Below are positions 15,524 to 24,700 of a stretch of 64,000 nt of DNA, piece by piece. The DNA is from PALSA-693 sp963780345. Lineage in GTDB: Bacteria; Actinomycetota; Acidimicrobiia; Acidimicrobiales; Palsa-688. The notes under the pieces are model-generated. The model searched no databases, had not been told where the DNA came from, and saw only the letters and a program-made list of their open reading frames with translations. The stretch's first letter is position 1, and each line of letters opens with the position of its first letter. Where the stretch lies: the NCBI GenBank assembly GCA_963780345.1, contig CAWABU010000005.1, forward strand, positions 1-64,000. Reading direction: 5' to 3'. The position numbers were made by a program, and so were the translations under genes.

Positions 15524-17008
15524 GTGGCCGTGGTCCTCGCCATCGACGCCGGGACGACCGGAGTCCGGGCCATGGCGGTGGGTCAGGACGGCCTTCCGGT
15601 GGCGGCCCGCTACCGGGAGTTCACCCAGTACTTTCCCCGGCCCGGTTGGGTGGAGCACGACCCGGAAGAGATCTGGGCGGCGGTGGTGGCCACCATGGCC
15701 GAGCTTCTGGAAACGCTCGACCAGCCCGTGGCGGCGATCGGCATCACCAACCAGCGGGAAACGGTCGTCGTCTGGGATCGCCGCAGCGGCGAACCCCGCT
15801 ACCGCGCCATCGTCTGGCAGGACCGTCGGGGTGCTCCGCTGTGCGAATCGCTCGAAGCGGCCGGCCATCTGGGGCTGGTGCGAGCCCGCACCGGGCTGGT
15901 CCTCGATCCGTATTTCTCGGCCAGCAAGCTGGCCTGGCTGCTGACCGAAGGCGGCGTTGACGCCGGGCCGGATCTGGCCTTCGGCACCATCGACAGCTGG
16001 CTGCGCTGGCGTCTCACCGGGGGTGGCCTGCACGCCACCGATCCGACCAACGCGGCCCGAACCCTCCTGTTCGACATCACCCGCCTGGCCTGGGACCCGC
16101 ACCTGGCGGACCTGTTCGGCGTGCCGCTGTCGGTCCTGCCGGAGGTGGGCCCCTCCAGTGGCCGGCTGGGGACCACCGCGACCGGGGTTGTCCCCGGGCT
16201 GCCGGCCGGCGTGCCGATCAGCGGAACGGCCGGCGATCAACAGGCGGCCCTCTTTGGCCAGGCCTGCTTCGACCCGGGGATGACCAAAAACACCTACGGG
16301 ACCGGCAGTTTTGTGCTGATGAACGTGGGCGATCGCCCTCCGCCACCGGTGCCCGGGCTGCTCACTACCGTGGCCTGGTCGCTGGCCCGCCCGGGCCTGG
16401 TGGCCTACGCCCTCGAGGGATCCATCTTCATCACGGGAGCAGCGGTCCAGTGGCTCCGGGACGGACTCGGCCTGATCGGCTCGGCCGCCGAGATCGGACC
16501 GCTGGCGGCATCGGCTCCCGACACCGGCGGCGCCTACCTGGTCCCGGCCCTGACCGGTCTCGGTAGCCCGTGGTGGGACCCTCACGCCCGTGGCGCTTTC
16601 GTCGGGGTGACCCGGGGCGTCGGGCGGGCGCAACTGGCCCGGGCGGCGGTGGAAGCCATGACCTTCCAGACCCGGGACGTCGTGGATGCCATGCAGTCCG
16701 GCTGCGAGCATTCCATCACGGAGTTGCGGGTGGACGGCGGCGCCGCGGCGATGGACCTGCTGCTCCGGCTGCAAGCCGATGTTCTCGGCGTCCGGGTGGT
16801 GCGGGCCGCGGTCCGAGAGACCACCGCCCTCGGTGCGGCCTGGCTGGCCGGGCTGGGCGAAGGCGTCTGGGATTCCCTCGACGAACTGGCCGCCTGCTGG
16901 CAGTCCGACGCCTCCATCGAGCCCGCCGGGGACCGGTCCCGCGCCGAGGCTTCCTACCAGGGCTGGCTGGGGGCCGTCCAGCGCGCCACCGACTGGAGCC
17001 GGTCCTGA
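15524..17008 (+). CDS. glpK: Glycerol kinase
   Basis: 494 residues, FGGY family. Phosphorylates glycerol to sn-glycerol-3-phosphate. Motifs: phosphate-binding AIDAGTTGVRAMAV, glycerol-contacting GITNQRETVVVWDR and IVWQDRRG, GTIDSWLRWRLTGG, AGDQQAALFGQ, the NTYGTGSF phosphate loop, and DGGAAAMDLLLRLQAD. The conserved NQRET and WQDRR make glycerol the likely substrate, unlike the second FGGY kinase at 36.5 kb. GTG 15524 is the start. The stop overlaps the following oxidoreductase, indicating an operon. Confidence 0.92.
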   Translation: MAVVLAIDAGTTGVRAMAVGQDGLPVAARYREFTQYFPRPGWVEHDPEEIWAAVVATMAELLETLDQPVAAIGITNQRETVVVWDRRSGEPRYRAIVWQDRRGAPLCESLEAAGHLGLVRARTGLVLDPYFSASKLAWLLTEGGVDAGPDLAFGTIDSWLRWRLTGGGLHATDPTNAARTLLFDITRLAWDPHLADLFGVPLSVLPEVGPSSGRLGTTATGVVPGLPAGVPISGTAGDQQAALFGQACFDPGMTKNTYGTGSFVLMNVGDRPPPPVPGLLTTVAWSLARPGLVAYALEGSIFITGAAVQWLRDGLGLIGSAAEIGPLAASAPDTGGAYLVPALTGLGSPWWDPHARGAFVGVTRGVGRAQLARAAVEAMTFQTRDVVDAMQSGCEHSITELRVDGGAAAMDLLLRLQADVLGVRVVRAAVRETTALGAAWLAGLGEGVWDSLDELAACWQSDASIEPAGDRSRAEASYQGWLGAVQRATDWSRS

Positions 17009-18015
17009 CGGGGAGCGACCTCCGCATCGGGATTCTGGGCGCGGCCCGGATCGCCCCGGGGGCGCTCATCGGTCCCGCCCGCCGCCAGCCCGGCGTGACG
17101 GTCGCAGCGGTCGCGGCACGCGATCCCGACCGGGCCGCTCGCTTCGCACGCGACCATCACATCCCCGGGGTAGCACCGTCCTACCAGGCGCTACTCGACG
17201 CCGCGGACATCGATGCGATCTACAACCCTCTGCCGAACGGGCTGCACGCGGAGTGGACGTTGAAGGCGCTCCAGGCCGGCAAGCACGTCCTCTGCGAGAA
17301 GCCCTTCACCGCCAACGCGGCCGAAGCCGAGCGGGTGGCCGCGGCCGCCGAGCGCACCGACCTGGTCGTCATGGAAGCCTTCCACTATCGCTATCACCCA
17401 CTGGCGCGTCGGGCCGCGGCGATCGTCCGCAGCGGCGAGCTTGGCACCGTGCGGCGGATCGACGCCGCCTTCTGCTTCCCGCTCCCCCGCTTCTCCGACA
17501 TTCGCTACCGGCTGGACCTCGCCGGCGGGGCGACCATGGACGTCGGCTGCTACCCGATCCACCTGGCGCGGGTGCTCGGCGGCGAAGAGCCGACCGTCAC
17601 CTGGGCTCGGGCCAAGCTGCACCCTCGAGATGATCAGAATGGGCAGATCGACCGGGCCATGACCGCCGACCTGCGCTATCCGGCCGGCCACGTCGGTCAC
17701 ATCACCGCCTCCCTGTGGTCGTCGTCGCTGCTCCGGATGTCGGCCCGGGTGTGGGGTGATGCCGGAAGACTCGTGCTGGGTAACCCGCTTTCGCCCCAGA
17801 GGTGGCACCGGATGACGGTCGTCATCGATGGCTACCGGCGGGTGGAGCACTTCCCTCGCCGGGCCACCTACGACTACCAGCTGGAGGCGTTTCGCGCCGC
17901 CATCATGGACGGGACGCCGACGCTTACCCCACCCGCCGATTCGGTCGCCAATATGCGGGTCATCGACGCAATCTACCGAGCCGCCGGGTTGCGCCCCCGC
18001 GGCCAGGAAGCGTGA
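17005..18015 (+). CDS. Gfo/Idh/MocA family NAD(P)-dependent oxidoreductase
   Basis: About 336 residues. Rossmann domain LRIGILGAARIAPGALIGPA, then IYNPLPNGLHAEWTLKAL and AGKHVLCEKPFTANAAEAE with the catalytic Lys. The substrate domain contains MDVGCYPIHLARVLGG. It oxidises or reduces a sugar or polyol-type substrate of unknown identity. No ATG, GTG or TTG lies near the expected start. The only initiator-like codon is CTG at 17005, which overlaps the glpK stop (CTGA) and would rely on translational coupling. The operon with glpK hints at a polyol substrate, which is inference. Confidence 0.85.
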   Translation: MTGSDLRIGILGAARIAPGALIGPARRQPGVTVAAVAARDPDRAARFARDHHIPGVAPSYQALLDAADIDAIYNPLPNGLHAEWTLKALQAGKHVLCEKPFTANAAEAERVAAAAERTDLVVMEAFHYRYHPLARRAAAIVRSGELGTVRRIDAAFCFPLPRFSDIRYRLDLAGGATMDVGCYPIHLARVLGGEEPTVTWARAKLHPRDDQNGQIDRAMTADLRYPAGHVGHITASLWSSSLLRMSARVWGDAGRLVLGNPLSPQRWHRMTVVIDGYRRVEHFPRRATYDYQLEAFRAAIMDGTPTLTPPADSVANMRVIDAIYRAAGLRPRGQEA

Positions 18016-18334
18016 GTCGGGGCGGAGCGGCCGGGACCGAACGACTCCCCATCATGGTTTCTCACGGAGAGCGGTCGGAGGGCGGTCCGCCGTCCTTTAC
18101 TGGCGCGCCCCACGCTTCAAGTGGGCACAGTTCGCGACAGTGAAGCCATGTCGGCAGTCCTCGTCCGGCCTGAGGCTGCGCTCTGCGTGGTGGCGGTTTC
18201 AGTCGTTCTTATTCGTTTCGGCGCCAGTCGCGTTGAGCCGGCCGGCTCCTGCGAGCGGGCGAAGAGGGACGTGACGTCGAGGGGCCAACCGGCGCCGTGA
18301 GGAGCGCGGCGCTCAGGCACCGCATGGCCGGTCT
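18016..18334. other. Gene-free stretch containing a dispersed repeat
   Basis: Between the oxidoreductase and the convergent ACT-domain gene. It holds the family-2 repeat at 18094-18145 and otherwise nothing recognisable. Open frames across it owe their one striking peptide similarity (LYWRAPRF) to the repeat. Confidence 0.5.
18094..18145. repeat. Dispersed palindromic repeat, family 2, copy A
   Basis: CCTTTACTGGCGCG (18094-18107), a spacer with ACGCTTCAAGTGGGCAC, then CGCGACAGTGAAG (18133-18145). The outer parts are imperfect inverted repeats. The reverse complement of 42459-42540 carries the same order of parts. Confidence 0.55.
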
Positions 18335-19093
18335 TTATCCGAGAATGGGCAACCCCTCCGACGATCCGGAGCGAGACGTTTCGCCACCCGCGAGGGGACC
18401 GCATTCAGGCCTCAACATGGGCATGGCGCTCGGATGGGCCAGACGCCCCGCCCGGGTATGCAACTCGATCCACCGGTAGTCGACGATGCGTGCCAGCGCG
18501 GTCAGCTGACGTCTCTCCCTGGCCCGGAACTGGCGTCCCTTGCGGCCGAGAACGACGACGAGCCGGGCGGCGTCCACGTCTGCCCAGGCCACGTCGTCGG
18601 GCCCGCCTTCCGGTGCGGAGTCCAGCGAGGCCCGGCTGCCCGTCACGAAGGCGCCGACCCAGGACGAGGGTGGGGCGGCACCGACCGTCACCACCGGATT
18701 GGCCGACTCGAGATCGACGATAGCCACCCAATCCGACTGAAAGTCCGACAGACTCCGCCGGGCCAGGGCTTCGAGCAGAGAGCCAACCTCGGCGTGGGCG
18801 ACGAGCGAGGCGGCCGTCTCCAGGGCGTCGAGGCGAGGGTCAAGGGGGCCGAGCGGAGCAGGCCGTACGTCCTCCACATCCACGCCGTCCACCTGTGAAA
18901 CCTCCGACACCAACAGGTCCACGAGGTTGTCGTGCGGCAGGTCGACGACGAGCTCGTCGATGGCCCGGCCGCCGCCCCGCTCGAGAATGTCGATGCCCAC
19001 CAGGTCGCCCCGTACGGCCCCGATCCGGCTGGCGACCGCGCCGAGGGCGCCCGGTCGGTCGGGTACCCACACCCGGAGGATGAACGACGGCAC
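18335..19093 (-). CDS. ACT-domain protein
   Basis: 252 residues. An N-terminal ACT domain (FILRVWVPDRPGALGAVASR, then DLVGIDILERGGG, residues 1-70) usually binds amino acids to regulate metabolism. The middle (SLLEALARRSLSDFQSDWVA, then DVDAARLVVVLGRKGRQFRA) looks GAF-like, a second ligand-binding module. No catalytic domain or HTH is visible, so it may be a stand-alone sensor or regulatory subunit. The last 30 residues are low complexity. Start ATG 19093. The partner is not evident from the neighbours. Confidence 0.65.
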   Translation of the reverse strand: MPSFILRVWVPDRPGALGAVASRIGAVRGDLVGIDILERGGGRAIDELVVDLPHDNLVDLLVSEVSQVDGVDVEDVRPAPLGPLDPRLDALETAASLVAHAEVGSLLEALARRSLSDFQSDWVAIVDLESANPVVTVGAAPPSSWVGAFVTGSRASLDSAPEGGPDDVAWADVDAARLVVVLGRKGRQFRARERRQLTALARIVDYRWIELHTRAGRLAHPSAMPMLRPECGPLAGGETSRSGSSEGLPILG

Positions 19094-19238
19094 GGCGCAA
19101 AAGTAGCGCTCTCGTGTGAACCGGTTGTTACCGGCTCGAAACAGGGTCGTTACGGCGACATCGACCGGGGTTCTGCCCGCTTCGGACTGCGCTTCGGCGA
19201 TGACGCCGATCAGGTTCCACCCGTCGCGGGCCGGGCCC

Positions 19239-19955
19239 TCAGACCGGCGCGGCCCGAGCGCCCGCTCCCCTGGGTCGGTACGGCTCTGCTTCGGATCCAG
19301 GAGCAGACAGCCGGCCCCCGTCCCGGGTGGCGTATCGATCCACCTGCTCCTGACCGGACAGGGCGGCGATGGCGGCCATCAGTTGATCGGTGAACTGCCG
19401 CAGGTCGGTGGACCCGTCCCCGGACCCGTCGAAGCGCAGCGGTGAGCCCATCCGGATTTCTACCCGGCGGAACAGCTTCGGCCACATGGCTCCGATGGGC
19501 TGCACCTGAGCGGTGCCGAGCTGGGCGACCGGAACGACGGGCGCCCCGCACTCTTTGCACAGACGGGCCGCACCGGTGTGACCTCGGTACAGGCGGCCGT
19601 CAGGCGAGCGGGTCCCCTCGGGGTAGATCCCGAGGACCCCGCCCGACTGGAGCACCCCGGCGGCCGCGGCGAGGGCCCGGTTGGATGCCGCACCGCCCTC
19701 CCTTTTGAGGGGAATCATTCCCACCGCCCGGAAAAACCAGGCCGTCTTGCGGCTCTCGAAATATTCGGCCTTGGCCACGAAGGTGACCCGGCGGCGCACC
19801 ACCAGAGGCAGGAACACGCTGTCAATGAACGACTGGTGATTGGAGGCCAGGATCACCGGTCCTTTTCGCGGGACGTGGCTCGTCCCCTCGCACCGGACGC
19901 GGCAGATCACCCGCAAGACCGGGGTCAGGATCGTCTTGAGCACCCAGTAGGCCAC
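19239..19955 (-). CDS. 1-acyl-sn-glycerol-3-phosphate acyltransferase (PlsC family)
   Basis: 238 residues. Transfers an acyl chain to lysophosphatidate or a related acceptor at the membrane. Acyltransferase motifs: NHQSFID (His-x4-Asp catalytic pair), FFRAVGMIPLKREGG, GIYPEGTRSPDG and APVVPVAQLG. The N-terminus (YWVLKTILTPVLRVICRV) is hydrophobic and probably membrane-associated. The C-terminal 40 residues are Arg/Gly-rich and specific to this protein. It lies just downstream of the aminotransferase on the same strand, with a 70-bp gap. Confidence 0.88.
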   Translation of the reverse strand: MAYWVLKTILTPVLRVICRVRCEGTSHVPRKGPVILASNHQSFIDSVFLPLVVRRRVTFVAKAEYFESRKTAWFFRAVGMIPLKREGGAASNRALAAAAGVLQSGGVLGIYPEGTRSPDGRLYRGHTGAARLCKECGAPVVPVAQLGTAQVQPIGAMWPKLFRRVEIRMGSPLRFDGSGDGSTDLRQFTDQLMAAIAALSGQEQVDRYATRDGGRLSAPGSEAEPYRPRGAGARAAPV

Positions 19956-20025
19956 GGTCCCAGACGCTAGGCGCTCGAATGTCAGCCTGCTCCCCGGCTG
20001 TCGCCGGGTACCCGGCGGGTGGCCG

Positions 20026-21201
20026 TCAGCCGAGCTTGGTCAAGACCCGCCGGAGGTTGCGGACGCTCTGCTGGATGCGCTGCTCGTTTTCGATCAGTGC
20101 GAACCGGACGAACCCCTCCCCGCCCTTGCCGAACCCGACACCAGGGGAGGTCGCCACTTCGGCCTCGGTGACCATGTACTTGGAAAACTCCAGGGAACCC
20201 ATCTCCCGGTAGGGCTCCGGGATGGGCGCCCAGACGAACATGGTGCCTCTGGGCGGTTCGACGTCCCATCCGATGCGCCGCAGCCCGTCACAGAGCGCGT
20301 TGCGCCGCGACTGGTAGATCTCGTTGACCACCTTTGGGTAGTCCGGGGCTTCGTTGAGGGTGACGATCGACGCAATCTGGATGGGCTGGAAGGTCCCGTA
20401 ATCCAGATAGCTCTTGAGCTTGGTGAGGGCGGCGACCATCTGCGGGTTACCGACGACGAAGGCCACCCGCCAGCCCGCCATCGAGAAGCTCTTCGTCAGC
20501 GTGTACAGCTCGACGGCCACCTCTTTGGCTCCGGGGACCTGGAGCAGGGATGGCGGCTGGAAGCCGTCGAACGCCGTGTCGGAGTAGGCGAAGTCGTGAA
20601 CGAGCACGACATCATGCTCCCGGGCGAAGTCGACGATTCGAGCCATCCAGGCCAGATCCACGCACTCGGTCGTCGGGTTGTGAGGGAACGAGAAGACGAT
20701 GACCCGGGGTCGGGGCCAGGTGGACTCCCAGCTGTCGACCAGATTGGCGAAGAAGTCCTGATCGGGCCCGAGTCGCACCTGCTGGACGTCGGCGCCGGCG
20801 AAGAGGGGGGCGTAGATGTGGATCGGGTAGCTCGGGGTCGGAACCAGGGCGGTGTCGCCGGGCCCTACCAGGGCCCACATGAGATGGGACAACCCCTCTT
20901 TGGCGCCGATGGTGGTTACCACCTCGGTATCCGGGTCAATCTCCACGCCGAAGCGGCGCAGGTACAGGTTGCTGATCGCCAGCCGCAACTTCGGGATACC
21001 GCGTGAGGACGAGTACCGATGGTTGCGGGGGTTGCGGGCCGCCTCCGCCAGCTTCTCCACGGCGATGTCGGGACTCGGAATGTCGGGGTTGCCGAATCCC
21101 ATGTCGATCACGTCCCGACCGGCGCGCCGAGCCTCGTCGCGCAGCTCATTGATGATGGCGAACACGTAGGGCGGCAGTCCGTTGATCCGGCGAAACTCCA
21201 C
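20026..21201 (-). CDS. Class I/II aminotransferase, AlaC-like
   Basis: 391 residues, PLP fold type I. Hallmarks: VIDMGFGNPDIPSP, TTIGAKEGLSHLMWALVGPG, FSFPHNPTTECVDL (Asn binding PLP) and VLVHDFAYSDTAFDGF. The Schiff-base Lys is in LYTLTKSFSMAGWRVAFVVG. The sequence resembles E. coli AlaC, a glutamate-pyruvate transaminase, and relatives near LL-diaminopimelate aminotransferase. Alanine synthesis is the best guess. ATG 21201, no signal peptide, full length. Confidence 0.87.
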   Translation of the reverse strand: MEFRRINGLPPYVFAIINELRDEARRAGRDVIDMGFGNPDIPSPDIAVEKLAEAARNPRNHRYSSSRGIPKLRLAISNLYLRRFGVEIDPDTEVVTTIGAKEGLSHLMWALVGPGDTALVPTPSYPIHIYAPLFAGADVQQVRLGPDQDFFANLVDSWESTWPRPRVIVFSFPHNPTTECVDLAWMARIVDFAREHDVVLVHDFAYSDTAFDGFQPPSLLQVPGAKEVAVELYTLTKSFSMAGWRVAFVVGNPQMVAALTKLKSYLDYGTFQPIQIASIVTLNEAPDYPKVVNEIYQSRRNALCDGLRRIGWDVEPPRGTMFVWAPIPEPYREMGSLEFSKYMVTEAEVATSPGVGFGKGGEGFVRFALIENEQRIQQSVRNLRRVLTKLG

Positions 21202-21240
21202 GGAGCGAGGTTACCGGACCCCGTTGGGCCGCCCTTCGCA

Positions 21241-22266
21241 TTACCGCTGGCCGGGGGCCGGGTCGACGGCGGCGGCGAGGAGGCCCGCCCCGATGGCGCC
21301 CGCTTCAGAACCGAGCAGAGCTGGCTCGATCTCCACTCCATTGCGGGCAAATGGCGCCTCGACCAGGGCCGCGAACGCCCGCCGGGTGGGCTCGATGAGG
21401 ACATCACCGGCCGAGATCAGGCCCCCTCCGAGGACAATCAGCCTGGGATCGAGGGCGTTGGCGAGGTTGGCGAGACCGAGCGCGACCCACCATCCGAAAC
21501 GGTTCATGATCTCCAGGGCCGGGCCGTCACCTTCGGCCGCCGCAGCGGTGACGTGCTCGCCGCGCACCGCTTCGGCGTCGCCGCCGGCCAGTGCCACCAG
21601 GCGAGGGGCCTGCCCCGCAACCGCCGTCTCCCGGCCCAACGCGCCCAGGCCGCTGCCCGAAGCGAAGCGCTCCCAGCACCCTTGCTTGCCGCACGGACAC
21701 CTCGGTCCGTGCGGGTCCACGACCATGTGGCCGAACTCGCCCGCATATCGGTTGCAGCCTTCGACCAGGCGCCCACCTGAGATGATGGCGCCCCCGATGC
21801 CGGTACCAAGGGTGATCACGAGGACATCGTCGGCGTGTCGGGCTGCACCCCGAACATGCTCGCCCCAGCCCGCCGCGGTGGCATCGTTGCCGACCCAGAC
21901 CCTCCAGCCGGGCAAGGCATCGCCGAGCGCCTCCGTGACGGGGGTGCTCACCAGTCCCTGCAGATTGGGGGCAAAGCGCACCGTCCCGGTACCGTCCACC
22001 AGGCCGGGAACCCCGACACCGATGGCACCCGGACCGCCCGGCCCCGCCAGCCGGTGAGCGGCCGCCGCCACCTCCTCGACGACGGCCGGCCCCCGCTGCG
22101 GAACGGCTATCGCGATGTCGGGAACCACCGTGCCGTCGGGGTCCAGCCGGACGGCGAGGAGTTTGGTCCCGCCGATATCAACCCCTACCACCGGCACCGC
22201 CGGCGGGTCGGGACGACCAGAGGCTGGGGCGGCCCCCGGCGCCGGTGACGGTTGCCCCGGCGGCAC
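21241..22266 (-). CDS. ROK family sugar kinase, probable glucokinase
   Basis: 341 residues. Phosphorylates glucose or a similar sugar with ATP. ATP-binding VVGVDIGGTKLLAVRL, acidic VGNDATAAGWGEH with the catalytic Asp, TLGTGIGGAIISGG, the ROK sugar/zinc motif EFGHMVVDP...CPCGKQGCWE, and GGGLISAGDVL. The first 25 residues are Pro/Ala-rich and not conserved, so the true start may be further in. GTG 22266 directly follows the stop of the SDR gene (TAG GTG), so the two are co-translated. Confidence 0.86.
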   Translation of the reverse strand: MPPGQPSPAPGAAPASGRPDPPAVPVVGVDIGGTKLLAVRLDPDGTVVPDIAIAVPQRGPAVVEEVAAAAHRLAGPGGPGAIGVGVPGLVDGTGTVRFAPNLQGLVSTPVTEALGDALPGWRVWVGNDATAAGWGEHVRGAARHADDVLVITLGTGIGGAIISGGRLVEGCNRYAGEFGHMVVDPHGPRCPCGKQGCWERFASGSGLGALGRETAVAGQAPRLVALAGGDAEAVRGEHVTAAAAEGDGPALEIMNRFGWWVALGLANLANALDPRLIVLGGGLISAGDVLIEPTRRAFAALVEAPFARNGVEIEPALLGSEAGAIGAGLLAAAVDPAPGQR

Positions 22267-23058
22267 CTACCCGACCGATCCTGATATCCGGTCCCGGAGA
22301 CGGCGCATGCCTGCCAGCCAGCGATCCCGGTCGTCAACTTTGCGCCGCTCGAACTCCTGGACCTCTGGGTGCGGCAGGACCAGAAAGCGGTTGGCCCTCA
22401 CCGCTTCGACCATGGCGTCGGCCACTTCTGACGGTTCGATCATCGACCCGCTCGACGCCAGCTCCGACCCGCTCGGTGCATCGCCCACCATGGGCGTCCG
22501 TACCCCTTGTGGGCAGATGCAGTGCACCTGAACACCGGCTCCGCCGTAGTTGACACTCAGCCACTCGGCGATGGCCACCGAAGCGTGCTTGGTGACGGTG
22601 TACGGCGCTGATTGCATCAGCATCAGCAAACCGGCGGCCGACGCAGTGACGACCATGACACCCGATCCGCGGGCTTGCATCCCGGGCATGACCTCCCGGG
22701 CGGCGTAGACGTGGGCCAGGCCGTGCACTCGCCAGGTCTGTTCCCAGGCCTCGTCGCCGCCGAGCCCGTCACCCCCGAGGACGCCGGCATTGGAGCAATA
22801 AATGCCCACGGGGCCGAGCTCGGCCTCCACCCGGGCGACCATGGCCTGCACGGCCGCCGGATCGCCGACGTCCACGGTCAGCCCGAGGGCGGCCGGGATC
22901 TCGGCTGCGGCCGTCTCCGCTGCGCCGGGCTGCACGTCGACGATGGCGACCCGCGACCCTTCGGCTGCGAGTCGGGTCGCCATGGCCCGGCCGATGCCGC
23001 TGGCGCCGCCGCTGACGACACCTACGGCGCCGACGAAGTTGAAGTCGCTCACGTCCAC
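22267..23058 (-). CDS. Short-chain dehydrogenase/reductase (SDR)
   Basis: 263 residues, classical SDR. The cofactor motif GVVSGGASGIGRAMATRLAA is followed by AIVDVQP (Asp favours NAD+). CSNAGVLGG is the NAG motif, and catalytic Ser and Tyr-x3-Lys lie in VTASAAGLLMLMQSAPYTVT, then K. The product of the reaction cannot be named from sequence. It starts a two-gene unit with the ROK kinase. The C-terminus (DDRDRWLAGMRRLRDRIS) resembles SDRs annotated in steroid or alcohol metabolism, which is weak evidence. Confidence 0.85.
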   Translation of the reverse strand: MDVSDFNFVGAVGVVSGGASGIGRAMATRLAAEGSRVAIVDVQPGAAETAAAEIPAALGLTVDVGDPAAVQAMVARVEAELGPVGIYCSNAGVLGGDGLGGDEAWEQTWRVHGLAHVYAAREVMPGMQARGSGVMVVTASAAGLLMLMQSAPYTVTKHASVAIAEWLSVNYGGAGVQVHCICPQGVRTPMVGDAPSGSELASSGSMIEPSEVADAMVEAVRANRFLVLPHPEVQEFERRKVDDRDRWLAGMRRLRDRISGSVG

Positions 23059-23432
23059 ACCCTAAACGGGTTCCGCCACAGGAGGCCGGGAGCCCTCCGC
23101 GTCTTCCGGCGTCCTCCGCGTCTTCCGCGTCGCCCGGTCCTGTCCGGCGGTGCGGCGCGGACGCCCGGACTCCGGTCCGGCGATCCGGTCCGACCCCTGA
23201 TCTGACCGCCCAACCCGGCCCGCACGGAGGTCCATCACGCCCGATCTGATCCGAATATTGCACGGGGTAGTGCGTAGACAGGGGTGGAGTACCGCACAAA
23301 ATTCCGCCGCCGGCGCAACGCCCGGCCCCTGATCGAGCGAGCCCGCGAGCCACCGAGCCCACGAGCCTGCGAGCCACCGAGCCGGGGTCCAGCCGGTCCG
23401 GCCCGGTCCAACCCGCGGGCCAGGCGCGGCCC
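23059..23432. other. Low-complexity intergenic stretch
   Basis: 374 bp between two minus-strand genes. Short reiterated motifs: CCTCCGCGTCTTCC-type repeats at about 23090-23130, and GCGAGCCACCGAGCC twice at about 23345-23390. A less GC-rich patch (23240-23300) could carry the SDR promoter. No gene seen. Confidence 0.4.
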
Positions 23433-24357
23433 TCACTCAGGCTGGATCAGGCGGTGAAGGGCGATCGCCAACGCCGTGGCGACGTTGAGCGAGTCCACGC
23501 CCGGCGTCATGGGGATGCGCACCCGGTGGCTGGCCGCACGACGGGCCCCCTCGGACAGCCCGCTGCCTTCCGCCCCGACGAGCACTGCCAGCCGGGTCCT
23601 CGCACCGGACTCGTTGGACTCCGACACCGCCCTGGCCTCTGCGAACCGCTCCGGCCCGGTCCGGCCATCACCTCCCGGCTGCCGGCCCAAACCGTCCAGC
23701 CGGCCCGGCCCGCGTACCGCCGCGTCGATAGTCTCGGAGGCTCCGGGATCGAGCGCGACCACGGCGAACCCGGCCGAGCGCAAATCGGTGAGTGCCTCCG
23801 GCCAGGGCGCCAACCGGCTGAACGGCAGGCGCAGCACCTGCCCCATCGAGACCCGGACCGACCGTCGGTAGAGGGGATCGCAGCAGGTGGCATCGAGCAA
23901 CACCGCACCGGCACCGAGGGCGGCGGCGTTGCGAAAGATGGCGCCCAGGTTCTCATGGTCGTTGACCCCCTCCACCACCACCGCCGTGGCGACCTGGGCG
24001 AGCACAGTCATCGGGTCACGCGGTGGGCCGGCGCCCGGCTAGCGCCAGCACCCCCCGGTGCACCGGAAACCCGGCGATGCCATCGAAGACCTGGCGACCG
24101 GCGACATACACCGGCGCCCCGAGCGCGTACGCGGCTGCCACCACGTCGGCCAGTCCGGCCAGCCTTTCTGGGCGCAGCAGGACCGACAGCAGGGGGTAGG
24201 GCGATGCCAGCAGGGCCCGCAACGATCGGGCTCCCTCGACGACGAAAAGCCCGTGCTCCGCCTCAACCCGCACCCGGAGAGCCGAGTCGGGGAGCCCGCG
24301 GTACAGCTCCAACCGGCGGTCCTCGGGATCGGAGATCAAGATGGGCGCCGTCAGCAT
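23433..24357 (-). pseudogene. SpoU/TrmH-family RNA 2'-O-methyltransferase, split by a frameshift
   Basis: Methylates ribose 2'-OH in rRNA or tRNA with S-adenosylmethionine. The N-terminal substrate-binding domain (24357-24016: FVVEGARSLRALLASPYPLL, ending GRRPTA) and the SPOUT catalytic domain (24011-23433: VVVEGVNDHENLGAIFRNAA, then VLVGAEGSGL and IPMTPGVDSLNVATALAIAL) are in different frames. Reading the second frame back across the join gives RDPMTVLAQVA in natural continuation, so one base has been lost or gained near 24025. The knot motifs themselves are intact. Alternatively the ATG at 24011 reinitiates and two polypeptides are made. A sequencing error is equally possible. An unusual insertion rich in Gly/Arg/Ser lies before the last motif. 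Confidence 0.8.
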
Positions 24358-24700
24358 GGTCGGCTACCCCCTCGGTCAGAGCTGGCGGCAGGGTGAGGCG
24401 CATTGGCTCCCGGCCTGGTTGGGCCTGCCGCCCCGACCCGTTGCATCGACCCCTGCCATTGTGAGGGCCTCGGTCCGGGGGTTCGGATTCTGGAGTCTCC
24501 AGGCCTCGCTCCGGTGCACCGGTTCCTGGCATCCTCAGGTCTCGGCTCCGCGGCATCGGGCTCTGGAGTGGCCAGCCCTCGGCCGGGTGCGCCCGTCCCT
24601 GCCATCGTCAGGTCTCGCCTCCGCGGCATCGACATGTTGCCCCGGGGAGCCAGCCCGTGCGTCGACTGCGACCGGTAGCCCAGGACGTCGATGCCCCCCG
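24358..24700. other. Gene-free stretch with imperfect tandem repeats
   Basis: Between the methyltransferase start and the gpx 3' end. Most of it is the roughly 72-bp tandem repeat at 24440-24632. The remainder shows no gene. Confidence 0.5.
24440..24632. repeat. Imperfect ~72-bp tandem repeat, 2.6 units
   Basis: On the minus strand each unit begins CCGCGGAGGCGAGACCTGA or a variant and continues through GGCACCGG-type and GGCCACTCCAGA-type segments. Two full units and a partial one differ at roughly one base in five. It is intergenic. Confidence 0.6.
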
